Part shown: positions 54,525 through 63,945 of the stretch, in pieces | Layout: the number at the start of each line of letters is the position of its first letter | Position numbering within the stretch: position 1 is the stretch's first letter | NCBI RefSeq assembly: GCF_028737265.1 | Contig: NZ_JAQZAK010000001.1 | Span: 868,001-932,000, forward strand | Source: Actinomycetospora callitridis | Lineage (GTDB): Bacteria > Actinomycetota > Actinomycetes > Mycobacteriales > Pseudonocardiaceae | DNA: 64,000 bases | Reading direction: 5' to 3' | The notes under the pieces: generated by a model | Told to the model about the DNA's origin: nothing | The model's input: the letters and a program-made list of their open reading frames with translations, nothing else | Database searches by the model: none | Position numbers and translations under genes: made by a program

Positions 54525-55961
54525 TCAGACGCGTCCGGGCAGTCGGCGGGACAGCAGGATCGCGACGACGAGGACGCCGCCGACGACGAGCAGCGCGTCG
54601 GAGAACGCCCCGCCCGCGCCGTCGTGCAGCGGGTTCCACGAGCCGCTCCCGGCGCTGGTGCGGGCCGCGAGCACCGTGCCCAGCACCGCGGCGCCCGTCC
54701 CGCCGCCGAGGAAGAACGCGCCCTGGTAGAGGCCGAGGCCGACGCCCGCGTGCTCGGTGGGCACGGCGGCGGCCACGGCGTTGATCAGCGGCGACGTGAT
54801 CGACGCGAGGCCGACCCCGAGCGCGAACGTCACCCCGGACAGCACCACGGCCGACCCGCCGGCCGCCGTCGAGAGCGTCAGCGCGGCCGCGGCGAGGATC
54901 CCCAGGCCGATGCCCACCAGCCGGCGCGGGCCGAGGCGGTCGGAGAGCCGCCCGGCGGGCGAGGAGAGCAGGGCGACGGCGAGCGCTCCAGGAAGCAGCA
55001 CGAGGCCGACCTGCCCGACCCCGAGCCCGTTGACCGTCGCGACGAGCAGCGGCACCAGCAGGATCGTGCCGAGGTAGCCGAACATCCCGAGGAACCCGAC
55101 GCCCACGGCGTTGACGAACGGACCGTGGGTGAGCAGGGCCGGCGGTACGAACGGCCGCGGGGTGCGGCGGATGCGGACGACGAACCCGGCCGCGAGCAGC
55201 ACGGCCGCGAGCGCCGCGCCCCAGGACGACGCCGCGCCGAAGCCCACCTGCTGGCCGCGGGTGAGCCCGAAGAGCCCCAGGCCCACGGCCGCCCCGAGCA
55301 GGACGCCGCCGATCAGGTCGATCTGGCGCCACGTGGCGTCGGCGTCCGGACGCCCGTCGGGCAGCACACGCGGTGCGAGGAACAGCAGCGGCGTGATCAG
55401 CAGCGCGGCACCGAGGAACGGCCACCGCCACCCGGCGACCTCGGCGACGAACCCCGCGAGCGGCGGGCCGAGCGCCTGCCCGGCACCGACACCGGTGCCG
55501 ACGATCCCGAAGCCGAACCCGCGGCGTCCCGGCGGCAGCGCCCGGGCGATGGCCACCGAGCCCAGCGCCGGCACCGCCGCGCTGCCCCCGCCCTGCAGGA
55601 CACGGCCGACGAGGTGCCAGCCGATGTCGGGCGCGAGCCCGGCGAGCAGCGAGCCGGCGATGAACACCGCGAGCCCGAACGCGAAGACCCGGCGGACCCC
55701 GAAGACGTCGGCGACCCGGCCGTAGAGCGGCGTCGTCACCGCGAACGTCAGCGAGAACGCCGTGACGACCCAGGCGAGGCCGCCGGGCGAGGCCACGAAG
55801 TCCCGGCCGATCTCGGGCACCAGGACGAGCACCATGCTGTTGGCGAGCACGGCGACGGTGACCGAGACCAGCAGCACCCCGAGCAGCAGGCCGACGCGGA
55901 CCGGCGGGTCCTCCCCCTCGGGTGGGGAGGGCTCGACCGTCGCGGGCCGTTGGTCGGTCAT
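54525..55961 (-). CDS. MFS drug/proton antiporter, 14-span DHA2 type
   Basis: A 478-residue transporter with about 14 hydrophobic helices. Motif A is LYGRVADVFGVRRVF, and antiporter motif C appears as GTGVGAGQALGPPLAG. WRWPFLGAALL and a second-half copy GRLSDRLGPRRLVGIG are present. DHA2 proteins export drugs, bile salts or metabolites; substrate unknown. It ends one base after the convergent amidohydrolase stop and is divergent from pxpA with 64 bases between. ATG 55961 is preferred over GTG 55967. Confidence 0.9.
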   Translation of the reverse strand: MTDQRPATVEPSPPEGEDPPVRVGLLLGVLLVSVTVAVLANSMVLVLVPEIGRDFVASPGGLAWVVTAFSLTFAVTTPLYGRVADVFGVRRVFAFGLAVFIAGSLLAGLAPDIGWHLVGRVLQGGGSAAVPALGSVAIARALPPGRRGFGFGIVGTGVGAGQALGPPLAGFVAEVAGWRWPFLGAALLITPLLFLAPRVLPDGRPDADATWRQIDLIGGVLLGAAVGLGLFGLTRGQQVGFGAASSWGAALAAVLLAAGFVVRIRRTPRPFVPPALLTHGPFVNAVGVGFLGMFGYLGTILLVPLLVATVNGLGVGQVGLVLLPGALAVALLSSPAGRLSDRLGPRRLVGIGLGILAAAALTLSTAAGGSAVVLSGVTFALGVGLASITSPLINAVAAAVPTEHAGVGLGLYQGAFFLGGGTGAAVLGTVLAARTSAGSGSWNPLHDGAGGAFSDALLVVGGVLVVAILLSRRLPGRV

Positions 55962-56025
55962 GGGCACAGCCTGCGCCCTCGATCACGCTCCAGGTCAAGG
56001 GACCGTCCGTCCTAGGCTGCGGGGT

Positions 56026-56793
56026 GTGAGCGCAGCGTCGGAAGTCAGCCTCGACCTCAACGCCGACCTCGCCGAGGGCTTCGGGATCTGGTCGCTGACC
56101 GACGACGACGCCCTGCTCGACGTCGTGACCTCGGCGAACGTGGCCTGCGGGTTCCACGCCGGCGACCCCGCGACCATGCGCCGGGTCTGCGCCCGGGCGG
56201 TGGAGCGGGGCGTGGTGATCGGCGCCCAGGTCTCCTACCGCGACCTCGCGGGCTTCGGGCGCCGCTTCGTCGACGCCGACCCCGCGGAGCTGACCGCCGA
56301 CCTGCTCTACCAGGTCGGCGCGCTGCGGGAGTTCGCCCGCGTCGCCGGCGGCGAGGTCGCCTACCTCAAGCCGCACGGCGCGCTCTACAACGCCGTCGTG
56401 CACCACGACGCCCAGGCCCGTGCCGTCGTCGAGGCGGCGCGGCAGGCCGGCCTGCCGGTGCTCGGCCTGCCCGGGTCGGGGCTGCTCGCTCGGGCGGAGG
56501 AGGCGGGCCTGGCCACGCACGCCGAGGCGTTCGGCGACCGCGGCTACACCCCGGAGGGCACGCTGGTGCCCCGCTCCGAGCCCGGCGCACTGCTGCCCGA
56601 CACCGACGCCGTCGTCGAGCGCGCCCGGCGCCTGGCCGCCGACGGGGTGATCGTCGCCGTCGACGGCACCGAGCTGCCGACGGCGGCGGCGTCCCTGTGC
56701 CTGCACGGCGACAGCCCCGGCGCCGTCGCCTCGGCCCGCCGCGTCGCCGACGCCCTGCGCGCGGCCGGGGTCACCCTCACGCCGTTCGCCTGA
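56026..56793 (+). CDS. pxpA: 5-oxoprolinase subunit A (LamB/YcsF)
   Basis: Subunit of the three-part 5-oxoprolinase that opens pyroglutamate to glutamate with ATP. The 255 residues match the LamB/YcsF family: [78 protein letters not shown] and [11 protein letters not shown]. The catalytic complex normally also needs PxpB and PxpC; neither lies in the window, since the next gene is rpsP. Either the partners are elsewhere or this protein acts on another lactam. GTG start. Confidence 0.93.
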   Translation: MSAASEVSLDLNADLAEGFGIWSLTDDDALLDVVTSANVACGFHAGDPATMRRVCARAVERGVVIGAQVSYRDLAGFGRRFVDADPAELTADLLYQVGALREFARVAGGEVAYLKPHGALYNAVVHHDAQARAVVEAARQAGLPVLGLPGSGLLARAEEAGLATHAEAFGDRGYTPEGTLVPRSEPGALLPDTDAVVERARRLAADGVIVAVDGTELPTAAASLCLHGDSPGAVASARRVADALRAAGVTLTPFA

Positions 56794-56936
56794 GTGGCCG
56801 TCTGGCACAATTCACGGGTCACCGTGGCCGCCTCGCGCAGGCGGTCACTTCTTCGCACGAGCGGGCACGCCGTCCCCGAGGTCCCCACCCCGGCCGGGCG
56901 GCCCCGAGCACCACCGACCGAGGAGCACTCAGAGCA

Positions 56937-57293
56937 GTGGCTGTCAAGATCAAGCTGGCCCGCATGGGCAAGATCCGCGAGCCCCACTACCGCATCGTGG
57001 TCGCGGACGCCAAGAACCGCCGGGACGGTCGCGTCATCGAGCAGATCGGTGAGTACCACCCGAAGAGCGAGCCGAGCGACATCAAGATCAACTCTGAGCG
57101 CGCGCAGTACTGGCTCGGGGTCGGCGCCATCCCCACCGAGCCGGTGCACAGCCTGCTGAAGGTCACCGGCGACTGGCAGAAGTTCAAGGGCCTCCCCGGC
57201 GCCGAGGGCAAGCTGAAGCCGCAGCCGCAGAAGGTCGACAAGCAGGCCCGCTTCAACGAGGAGCTGGCCAAGGTTTCCGGCTCCGCGGAGTGA
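56937..57293 (+). CDS. rpsP: 30S ribosomal protein S16
   Basis: A 118-residue S16: [59 protein letters not shown], then a Lys/Gln-rich tail longer than in E. coli. An AGGAG lies about 12 bases before the GTG at 56937. It begins the conserved rpsP-KH-rimM-trmD-rplS operon. Identity is secure. Confidence 0.97.
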   Translation: MAVKIKLARMGKIREPHYRIVVADAKNRRDGRVIEQIGEYHPKSEPSDIKINSERAQYWLGVGAIPTEPVHSLLKVTGDWQKFKGLPGAEGKLKPQPQKVDKQARFNEELAKVSGSAE

Positions 57294-57529
57294 GCGAGCT
57301 CGCCGAGGCGCTCGAGCACCTCGTGCGCGGGATCGTCGCCCACCCCGATGACGTCGCCGTCGACCTCGTCACCAACCGCCGCGGCCGCACCCTCGAGGTC
57401 CGGGTCCACCCCGACGACCTCGGCAAGGTGATCGGCCGCAACGGCCGGACCGCCACCGCGCTGCGCACCGTCGTGAGTGGCATCGGTGGCCGTGGTGTGC
57501 GGGTCGACGTGGTCGACACCGATCGCTGA
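57290..57529 (+). CDS. khpA: KH-domain RNA-binding protein (KhpA family)
   Basis: A 79-residue single KH domain: [17 protein letters not shown], then [19 protein letters not shown] with the GxxG-type loop. KhpA-type proteins bind RNA, usually with KhpB, and the gene is fixed between rpsP and rimM in actinobacteria (family knowledge). The GTG start overlaps the rpsP stop (GTGA). Very likely co-translated with S16. Confidence 0.93.
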   Translation: MSELAEALEHLVRGIVAHPDDVAVDLVTNRRGRTLEVRVHPDDLGKVIGRNGRTATALRTVVSGIGGRGVRVDVVDTDR

Positions 57530-57539
57530 CGCGCCGACG

Positions 57540-58073
57540 ATGAAGGACGCCGCGTCCGACGACCGCGTCGTCGGCCGGGTCGTCAAGGCCCACGGCCTGC
57601 GCGGCGAGCTCGTCATCGAGCCCCGCACCGATCACGTCGACGCCCGGTTCACCCCCGGCGTCGTGCTCTCGGTGCGGGGCCGACGTGTGTCCGGGGCCGG
57701 GCAGCTGACGGTGATCGCCGCCCGCCGCCACGGGGAACGGCTGCTGGTCACGGTCGAGGAGGTCAACGACCGCGACACCGCCGAGGCCCTGCGGACCGCG
57801 GAGCTCACCGCGCCGCCGCTGGACGAGGAGCCCGACGACCCCGACGAGTTCCACGACCACCAGCTCGAGGGCCTCGCCGTGGTGCTCGCCGACGACACGC
57901 CCGTCGGCACCGTCACCGACGTGCTCCACGGCGCGGGCGGCGAGCTGCTCGCCGTCCGGCGCCCCGAGGGCGGCGAGGTGCTGATCCCGTTCGTCGCCGC
58001 GATCGTCACCCGGGTCGACGTGCCGGGCGGGCGGCTCGTCCTCGATCCGCCCGAGGGTCTGCTCGAGGACTGA
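57540..58073 (+). CDS. rimM: Ribosome maturation factor RimM
   Basis: Binds S19 and helps mature the 30S head. The 177 residues have the N-terminal RimM barrel (VVGRVVKAHGLRGELVIEPRTDH) and the C-terminal PRC barrel (LEGLAVVLADDTPVGTVTDVL, VLIPFVAAIVTRVD). The ATG at 57540 is chosen; the KH gene ends 10 bases before. In the usual order trmD follows, but a minus-strand mgtC-type gene is inserted between. Confidence 0.95.
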   Translation: MKDAASDDRVVGRVVKAHGLRGELVIEPRTDHVDARFTPGVVLSVRGRRVSGAGQLTVIAARRHGERLLVTVEEVNDRDTAEALRTAELTAPPLDEEPDDPDEFHDHQLEGLAVVLADDTPVGTVTDVLHGAGGELLAVRRPEGGEVLIPFVAAIVTRVDVPGGRLVLDPPEGLLED

Positions 58074-58093
58074 GCTGCACGACCGGGGGAGGC

Positions 58094-58813
58094 TCACTCC
58101 TCCTCGGTCGGCACGCCGACCGCGAGCACGCCCGGGAGCTCGGAGAGCTCGCCGGACAGCGGCGCGAGTGAGCCCCGCCCCGCGAGCGACAGGGTCACCG
58201 AGGCGACGCGGGTGGTGCCGTCGACGCCGTCGGTGGAGTCCTCGCGGTCGACGTGCATCCCCGCCACCGAGAACCCCCGCTCGGTGCAGATCGACAGCAC
58301 CGCGCGCAGCACTCCGCGCCCGTCGGCGTAGGAGAGGTGCAGGTCGCGGGGCACGGTCGACGAGCGCGTGATCAGCCGCGCCAGGGGCCGGTAGCCGCGG
58401 GTCACGAGGTAGTGCACGGCCGTGCCCGCCACCGCGAGCAGCGGCAGGCCCGCGCCGCACGCGGTGCCCACCGCGGCCGCCGCCCAGACCGTGGCCGCCG
58501 TCGTCAGGCCGCGGACCGCGTCGCGGCGCACGAAGATCAGGCCGCCGCCGATGAACCCGATCCCGGAGACGATCTGGGCCGCGACCCGCGAGGGGTCCAG
58601 GTCGATGTCGGGGGAGGAGAGCAGGTCGTCGAAGCCGTACTTCGAGATCAGCATGAAGGCGGCCGACCCGACCCCGACCAGCGTGTGCGTGCGCAGCCCG
58701 GCGCTCTTCGCCGCCAGCTCGCGCTCCAGGCCGATGAGCGTGCAGAGCACGACCGCCAGCCCCAGTGGCGCGAGCAGGCGCCACTGGTCGGGATACGACA
58801 GGAACTGCTCCAC
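58094..58813 (-). CDS. MgtC/SapB family membrane protein
   Basis: A 239-residue protein. The N-terminal MgtC domain of four to five spans has LIGLERELAAKSAGLRTHTLVGVGSAAFML and the signature VSGIGFIGGGLIF, then LTTAATVWAAAAVGTACG. A C-terminal ACT-like cytoplasmic domain follows. MgtC proteins act in Mg2+ starvation, acid and macrophage survival by inhibiting F-type ATP synthase in some pathogens (family knowledge). It is the only gene breaking the rimM-trmD operon, being on the opposite strand, so it looks inserted. GTG 58813 is preceded by GAGGGG. Confidence 0.88.
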   Translation of the reverse strand: MEQFLSYPDQWRLLAPLGLAVVLCTLIGLERELAAKSAGLRTHTLVGVGSAAFMLISKYGFDDLLSSPDIDLDPSRVAAQIVSGIGFIGGGLIFVRRDAVRGLTTAATVWAAAAVGTACGAGLPLLAVAGTAVHYLVTRGYRPLARLITRSSTVPRDLHLSYADGRGVLRAVLSICTERGFSVAGMHVDREDSTDGVDGTTRVASVTLSLAGRGSLAPLSGELSELPGVLAVGVPTEEE

Positions 58814-58858
58814 CCCTCGGGACCCCCTTCGCGACCGGCAGGGGCAGGATCGTGCCCG

Positions 58859-59716
58859 ATGCGCATCGACGTCGTCACGATCTTCCCGGGCTACCTCGCC
58901 CCGCTCGACGAGGCGCTCGTCGGTCGGGCGCGCCGTGCGGGCCGTCTCGACGTCCGGGTGCACGACCTGCGCCGGTGGGCCACGGGCGTGCACCAGGCCG
59001 TGGACGACTCCCCGTACGGCGGGGGGCCGGGGATGCTGATGACCGCGCCAGTGTGGGGGGCGGCGCTCGACGAGGTCACGACGTCCGGCTCCTCCGATGA
59101 CGGCGTGCCGAGGCTGCTCGTGCCGACCCCGGCGGGCGAGCCCCTGACCCAGCGCCGCGCCGCGGGGTGGGCCTCCGAGCCGTGGCTCGTCATCGCCTGC
59201 GGGCGCTACGAGGGGATCGACGCCCGCGTGCTCACCGACGCCGCCCGGCGGATGCCCGTCGAGGAGGTCTCGCTGGGCGACTACGTGCTCGCCGGCGGCG
59301 AGGTCGCGGCCCTGGTCGTCGTCGAGGCCGTGTCCCGGCTGGTGCCCGGCGTGCTCGGCAACCCGGCGTCGGCGGAGCTCGACAGCTTCGCGGAAGGTAC
59401 TGGCGGCCTCCTCGAGGCCCCCGCCTACACCCGCCCCGAGACGTGGCGCGACCTGCCGATCCCGCCGGTGCTGCGCAGCGGCGACCACGGCGCCGTGGCC
59501 CGGTGGCGCCGCGACCGCTCTCTCGAGCGCACGGCGGCGACGCGGCCCGATCTGCTCGACGCGCTGCTGGCCCGCGACGGGGCCGCGGCGTTCGACGCGC
59601 GGGATCGCGAGGTCCTGACGGCCTGCGGCTACGACCCGGTCCACGGCGCGCGACCAGCGGCATGGCAGACTGGGGAGGTTGCCACGGACGGCGCACGACC
59701 TGATCGAGGTCGGTGA
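58859..59716 (+). CDS. trmD: tRNA (guanine-37-N1)-methyltransferase
   Basis: Methylates G37 next to the anticodon to prevent frameshifts. The 285-residue SPOUT methyltransferase has [24 protein letters not shown], the trefoil-knot SAM site [11 protein letters not shown] and [17 protein letters not shown], and [20 protein letters not shown]. The C-terminal tail is longer than in E. coli. The ATG at 58859 lies only 45 bases from the start of the divergent mgtC-type gene, so it needs its own promoter. Confidence 0.96.
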   Translation: MRIDVVTIFPGYLAPLDEALVGRARRAGRLDVRVHDLRRWATGVHQAVDDSPYGGGPGMLMTAPVWGAALDEVTTSGSSDDGVPRLLVPTPAGEPLTQRRAAGWASEPWLVIACGRYEGIDARVLTDAARRMPVEEVSLGDYVLAGGEVAALVVVEAVSRLVPGVLGNPASAELDSFAEGTGGLLEAPAYTRPETWRDLPIPPVLRSGDHGAVARWRRDRSLERTAATRPDLLDALLARDGAAAFDARDREVLTACGYDPVHGARPAAWQTGEVATDGARPDRGR

Positions 59717-59819
59717 GTCGCCGGCCGTCGGCCCGAGAAACCGATCCACCTCGGCTGCACGGACACCCGCCCCACGGGGTCCGGCGCCGGCCTGTGAGAC
59801 GACCGCGAGGACGCTGACG

Positions 59820-60179
59820 ATGAACGCCCTGGACGAACTCGACGCCAAGTCGCTGCGCTCCGACATCCCGGACTTCCGCGCCGGGGACACCGTGAAGGTG
59901 CACGTCCGGGTCATCGAGGGTTCACGCTCTCGTGTACAGGTCTTCCAGGGTGTCGTCATCCGTCGCCACGGTGGCGGCCTGCGCGAGACGTTCACCGTCC
60001 GCAAGGTCTCCTTCGGCGTCGGTGTGGAGCGCACCTTCCCGGTGCACACCCCGAACATCGATCACATCGAGGTCGTCACCCGCGGTGACGTCCGTCGGGC
60101 GAAGCTCTACTACCTCCGTGATCTCCGGGGCAAGGCCGCGAAGATCCGTGAGAAGCGCGAGACGACGCCGGCCGGCTGA
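59820..60179 (+). CDS. rplS: 50S ribosomal protein L19
   Basis: A 119-residue L19: [78 protein letters not shown]. The 103-base gap after trmD is longer than usual for this operon and may hold an extra promoter or a leader. Identity is secure. Confidence 0.97.
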   Translation: MNALDELDAKSLRSDIPDFRAGDTVKVHVRVIEGSRSRVQVFQGVVIRRHGGGLRETFTVRKVSFGVGVERTFPVHTPNIDHIEVVTRGDVRRAKLYYLRDLRGKAAKIREKRETTPAG

Positions 60180-60211
60180 GCCGGTCGTCTCGGTCTCCTA
60201 ACCTGAGTCGC

Positions 60212-62167
60212 GTGCGCCCCCAGGAGCCCTCCCTCCCGCCGTACCGGAACACCGGCACGGGTGGCGAGACGACCCGTGCCGGACGGCACGCCGGGCGTGA
60301 CGACCCCGCCGACCACGAGGACCCGTACGGCGACGTCCCGGCGCCGCCCACGTCCTCCGGACCCGGTGTCCAGGCGCCCTACGGCTCCTCGGGGTGGAGC
60401 GGGTCGGACACCTACGCGTCCGGTCCGTCCGGCGTCCCCGGCGCTCCCTCCGGGTTCTCCGGCGCCGACGGGCTCGGTCCCCGGCCGGAGGGCTACCCCG
60501 GCTACGGCGGCAACGGGTCGTCGGTGTCCTACGGATACGGCAACTCCTCGGGCAACGGCGACGCCCTCGGCCCGCCGGTGGCGAACGGGAACGGGGCGTA
60601 CGGGACCGGCACCAACGGCTCCCACGGCAACGGCTCGTTCGGCAACGGGGCCTACGGCAACGGCTCGTTCGGCACCTACGGCAACGGGTCGCACGGGGCT
60701 CCCGGTCAGGGCGCGCCCCTGCCTCCGGGGCCGGCAGGCCCCTCCTGGGGCTCGTCGCCCCCGCAGGCGCCGTACGGCACGCCGCCTCCGGACGGTCGCC
60801 CCGCCGGCCCACCCGGGCCCTCCGCGGGAGGACCGCCGCCCGCCGGCTTCGGCGCCCGCCCGGTGTCGCCGCCGCCCGGTGCGCCCCGGCCCGCGCCCGG
60901 TCCGGGCGCTCCGCCCGCGGGTGCGCCGTCCCAGGGTGCGCCGTCCCAGGGTGCGCCGTCCCAGGGTGCGCCGTCACCGAGCCCCGAGCCTGCTCCGTCC
61001 GCGCCCTCCGAGGCCGCGCCGAGCACCTCCTCGCCCTCCGACAGCGGCCTCGCGGGCGCCGACACCGGCCTCGCGGGTGCCGACGGCTTCGCCTCCCGCC
61101 CGCCCCGCCCGTCGTCGCGCGACACCGGCACCACGACGGCGACGACGGAGGTCACCCGCGGCGCCGGCGCCAGTCCCGGCCGGCACCGCCGCGCGGGCAC
61201 GGGCCCCGGTCGTGACGGCGACGAGCCCGAGGACGGCGACGACGGCGCAGGCAGCGGCCCCGGCCGTCGTGCGGCGGACACCGGCGGCAAGAAGGGCAAG
61301 GGCAAGAAGCCCAAGCGCAAGGGCTCGTTCTGGCGCGAGCTGCCGCTGCTGATCGTCGTCGCGGTGGTGCTGACGTTCGTCATCCAGACCTTCCTGGCCC
61401 GCATCTACGTCATCCCGTCGGCGTCGATGGAACGCACGCTGCACGGCTGCAACGGGTGCAACAACGACCGCGTCGCCGTCGACAAGATCACCTACCGCTT
61501 CTCCGAGCCGTCGCCCGGCGACGTCGTGGTGTTCCGCGGCCCGCCGACCTGGGGCGACAACGGTGAGTCCGGGGGCGGCGGTGGCCAGCGCTCCGAGAAC
61601 GTCCTCGTCCGCGGGCTGCAGAGCGGGCTCTCGTTGGTCGGGCTGGCCCCTCCGGACGAGAAGGACTTCGTCAAGCGCGTCGTCGCCACCGGCGGTCAGA
61701 CCGTGGCCTGCTGCGACCCGCAGAACCGCGTCACCGTCGACGGGCAGCCGCTCGACGAGCCGTACATCTACTACCAGCCGAACCTCGGCCGCACCCAGGC
61801 CGACTTCGCGCCCGTGCAGGTGCCCCAGGGGCAGCTGTGGGTCATGGGCGACAACCGCAACAACTCGGCGGACGCCCGCGTGCACGGCCCGATCGGCGTC
61901 ACCGACGTCATCGGCAAGGCCCGGGTCATCGTCCTGCCCGTCGGCCGCTGGGGCGGGGTGCCGGACACCGATCCGCAGGCGCAGGTCTCCGCCCTCGGTG
62001 CGCCGACCTGGACGTCCGGGGCTCCCCTGGCGGCCGGGGTGCTCGGCGCGATCCCGCTGGTGTGGGTGTCCCGTCGACTGCGGTCGCGCTACCGGCAGGG
62101 CGATGCCGACGATCCACCCCTCGACCCCCCGGGACGGGCGGCACCGCCCCGCCTCCCGGACCGGTGA
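60212..62167 (+). CDS. lepB: Signal peptidase I with a very long disordered N-terminus
   Basis: Removes signal peptides from exported proteins. The catalytic domain lies in the last 270 of 651 residues. A transmembrane helix at about 376-397 (LPLLIVVAVVLTFVIQTFLA) is followed by the Ser nucleophile Ser405 (VIPSASMERTL) and the base Lys488 (DFVKRVVATGG). VMGDNRNNSADARVHG and a C-terminal second membrane helix complete it. The first 370 residues are Gly/Pro/Ser/Asn-rich, low-complexity and lack any domain; typical actinomycete LepB has a far shorter cytoplasmic extension. Start GTG 60212; a later start is possible, though the frame is open and GC-biased throughout. Confidence 0.93.
   Translation: MRPQEPSLPPYRNTGTGGETTRAGRHAGRDDPADHEDPYGDVPAPPTSSGPGVQAPYGSSGWSGSDTYASGPSGVPGAPSGFSGADGLGPRPEGYPGYGGNGSSVSYGYGNSSGNGDALGPPVANGNGAYGTGTNGSHGNGSFGNGAYGNGSFGTYGNGSHGAPGQGAPLPPGPAGPSWGSSPPQAPYGTPPPDGRPAGPPGPSAGGPPPAGFGARPVSPPPGAPRPAPGPGAPPAGAPSQGAPSQGAPSQGAPSPSPEPAPSAPSEAAPSTSSPSDSGLAGADTGLAGADGFASRPPRPSSRDTGTTTATTEVTRGAGASPGRHRRAGTGPGRDGDEPEDGDDGAGSGPGRRAADTGGKKGKGKKPKRKGSFWRELPLLIVVAVVLTFVIQTFLARIYVIPSASMERTLHGCNGCNNDRVAVDKITYRFSEPSPGDVVVFRGPPTWGDNGESGGGGGQRSENVLVRGLQSGLSLVGLAPPDEKDFVKRVVATGGQTVACCDPQNRVTVDGQPLDEPYIYYQPNLGRTQADFAPVQVPQGQLWVMGDNRNNSADARVHGPIGVTDVIGKARVIVLPVGRWGGVPDTDPQAQVSALGAPTWTSGAPLAAGVLGAIPLVWVSRRLRSRYRQGDADDPPLDPPGRAAPPRLPDR
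60919..60978. repeat. 15-bp coding repeat in lepB
   Basis: GGGTGCGCCGTCCCA is present three times exactly (60919-60963) plus one copy with altered end (60964-60978). It encodes repeated Gly-Ala-Pro-Ser-Gln in the disordered N-terminal part of LepB. Confidence 0.88.
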
Positions 62168-63078
62168 CGGCGGGGTACGACGCGGGCCGCCGACGCGCCG
62201 CGGGCGCCGGTCGCCGTCCCGCCCGCCGGCGGGTGGCCCTGCCCCCGCGCACCGGTGTGCAGCCGCCCCGCGCGATCGTCCGCCGCAGCACCGAGAGCTG
62301 GGCGCTGCAGTCGGCGCTCGAGCGTCACGGCCTGGGCCCGGTCGTCGGGGTCGACGAGGCCGGGCGTGGTGCGTGCGCCGGCCCGCTGGCGGTGGCCGCG
62401 TGCATCCTGCGTCCCGGCGACGCCCGGAAGTTCGAGGGGCTCACCGACTCGAAGCTCCTGACCCACGAGGAGCGCGAGCACTTCGCCCGGGTGATCAAGC
62501 GGCGCGCCGTCGACTGGCACGTCGTGCTCATCGACCCGCCGGAGGTGGATCGACGGGGCGTCCACGTCGCCAACATCGACGGGATGCGCCGGGCCGTCGC
62601 CCGGCTCGAGACCCGGCCCGGCTACGTGCTGACCGACGGCTTCCCCGTGTCCGGCTTCGGCGTGCCCGCGCTCGCCGTGCCCAAGGGTGACCTCGCGGCC
62701 GCGTGCGTGGCGGCGGCCTCGGTCCTGGCCAAGGTGACGCGGGACCGGCTGATGGCCGACCTCCACGAGCGCCGTCCGGAGTACCGCTTCGACCTGCACA
62801 AGGGTTACTGCACGCCGACGCACAGCGCAGCGCTGGCAGAGCACGGGCCCAGCGAGGACCACCGGTTCAGCTTCGTCAACGTCGCTGCCGCGGCGCGCGG
62901 CCGGAGCCCGGGCGGACTCCCGGCCGGCGTGCGACACAATGGGGCCGTGACCGTGGACGAGGCGTCCGCCGAGAACGGGGAGGCCGACGAGCTCGTGGAG
63001 TTCGACAACGGGCCGGGCGGGCTCGACGAGACGGACGTCGTGGACGAGGCCATGCCGGAGGGGGGAGAGCCGCGATGA
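62164..63078 (+). CDS. rnhB: Ribonuclease HII
   Basis: Removes RNA, including single ribonucleotides, from DNA. The 304 residues are longer than the usual 200-260. The catalytic domain has VVGVDEAGRGACAGPLAVAAC (first Asp-Glu pair, Asp about 64), LTDSKLLTHEERE, YVLTDGFPV, VAAASVLAKVTRDRLM and DLHKGYCTPTHSAAL. An Arg-rich N-terminal extension and an acidic C-terminal tail (GEADELVEFDNG, GLDETDVVDEAMPEGG) flank it. The GTG start overlaps the lepB stop and the stop overlaps DUF2469 (ATGA), so all three are coupled. Confidence 0.94.
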   Translation: MTAGYDAGRRRAAGAGRRPARRRVALPPRTGVQPPRAIVRRSTESWALQSALERHGLGPVVGVDEAGRGACAGPLAVAACILRPGDARKFEGLTDSKLLTHEEREHFARVIKRRAVDWHVVLIDPPEVDRRGVHVANIDGMRRAVARLETRPGYVLTDGFPVSGFGVPALAVPKGDLAAACVAAASVLAKVTRDRLMADLHERRPEYRFDLHKGYCTPTHSAALAEHGPSEDHRFSFVNVAAAARGRSPGGLPAGVRHNGAVTVDEASAENGEADELVEFDNGPGGLDETDVVDEAMPEGGEPR

Positions 63079-63395
63079 GCGCAGAGGATCTCGAGAAGTA
63101 CGAGACCGACATGGAGCTCTCGCTCTACCGCGAGTACCGCGACATCGTCGCGCAGTTCTCGTACGTCGTGGAGACCGAGCGCCGCTTCTACCTGGCGAAC
63201 ACGGTCGACGTCGCGGTGCGCAACGCCGACGGCGAGGTGTACTTCGAGGTCACGATGTCCGACGCCTGGGTCTGGGACATGTACCGGCCCGCGCGCTTCG
63301 TCAAGAACGTGCGCGTCGTGACGTTCAAGGACGTCAACGTCGAGGAGCTGGAGAAGCCTGACCTCCGCCTCGACGAGGGGCCGTTCAGCGGCTGA
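63075..63395 (+). CDS. DUF2469 family protein
   Basis: A 106-residue actinobacteria-specific protein (Rv2901c-like, recalled): EDLEKYETDMELSLYREYRDIV, VVETERRFYLANTVDVAV, YFEVTMSDAWVWDMYRPARFVKNVRVVTFKDVNVEEL (quoted in pieces). The family is strongly conserved and of unknown role, always behind rnhB. GGGGGAG precedes the ATG at 63075. It overlaps rnhB by four bases. The 165 bases after it hold no feature I can name. Confidence 0.92.
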   Translation: MSAEDLEKYETDMELSLYREYRDIVAQFSYVVETERRFYLANTVDVAVRNADGEVYFEVTMSDAWVWDMYRPARFVKNVRVVTFKDVNVEELEKPDLRLDEGPFSG

Positions 63396-63560
63396 CGCTG
63401 CTCCGCCCGGGCGCTGACCGGCCTCAGCACCGCAACGCCCCGTCCACACCCCCGCCGCTCGTCCCCGGGCGCGACGCCGAGGCTCCCGCCCGGACGGTCG
63501 CGCCCCGCACCCTCGATCCCGCCGCCGGAGCGCCCGGACGGTGTGGACGAGGGAGCCGCC

Positions 63561-63944
63561 ATGGCCACCACGCGCGGGAGACCGGACCGGGAGACGCTGG
63601 GGCGGCGCGGGGAGGACCTCGCGGCCGACCACCTCGCGGCCCGCGGGCTGATCGTGCTCGACCGCAACTGGCGCTGCCGCGAGGGCGAGCTCGACCTCGT
63701 CGCCGCGGCGGGTGACCACCTCGTCGTCGCCGAGGTGAAGACGCGCTCGGGCACGGGCTACGGCACGGCCGAGGCGGTCACGCACGCCAAGGCGGCCCGC
63801 ATCCGGCGCCTCGCGCAGCGCTGGCTGGCCGAGAGGCACGCCGCCGGCGGCTCCGGGTTCGTCGAGGTGCGCTTCGACGTCGTCGCGGTGCTCCTGGCCC
63901 CGGGCGCGGCCCCGCAGCTCGAGCACTACGAGGGGGCGTTCTGA
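63561..63944 (+). CDS. yraN: YraN / UPF0102 family nuclease-like protein
   Basis: A 127-residue protein with the Holliday-junction-resolvase-like fold of UPF0102: LGRRGEDLAADHLAARGL, then NWRCREGELDLVAAAG and LVVAEVKTRSGTGYG, which keep the E...D...ExK metal-site pattern of the nuclease superfamily. Activity not established. GGGAG before the ATG at 63561 decides the start over the GTG at 63543. It precedes comM, the standard actinomycete order. Confidence 0.93.
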   Translation: MATTRGRPDRETLGRRGEDLAADHLAARGLIVLDRNWRCREGELDLVAAAGDHLVVAEVKTRSGTGYGTAEAVTHAKAARIRRLAQRWLAERHAAGGSGFVEVRFDVVAVLLAPGAAPQLEHYEGAF

Positions 63945-63945
63945 C

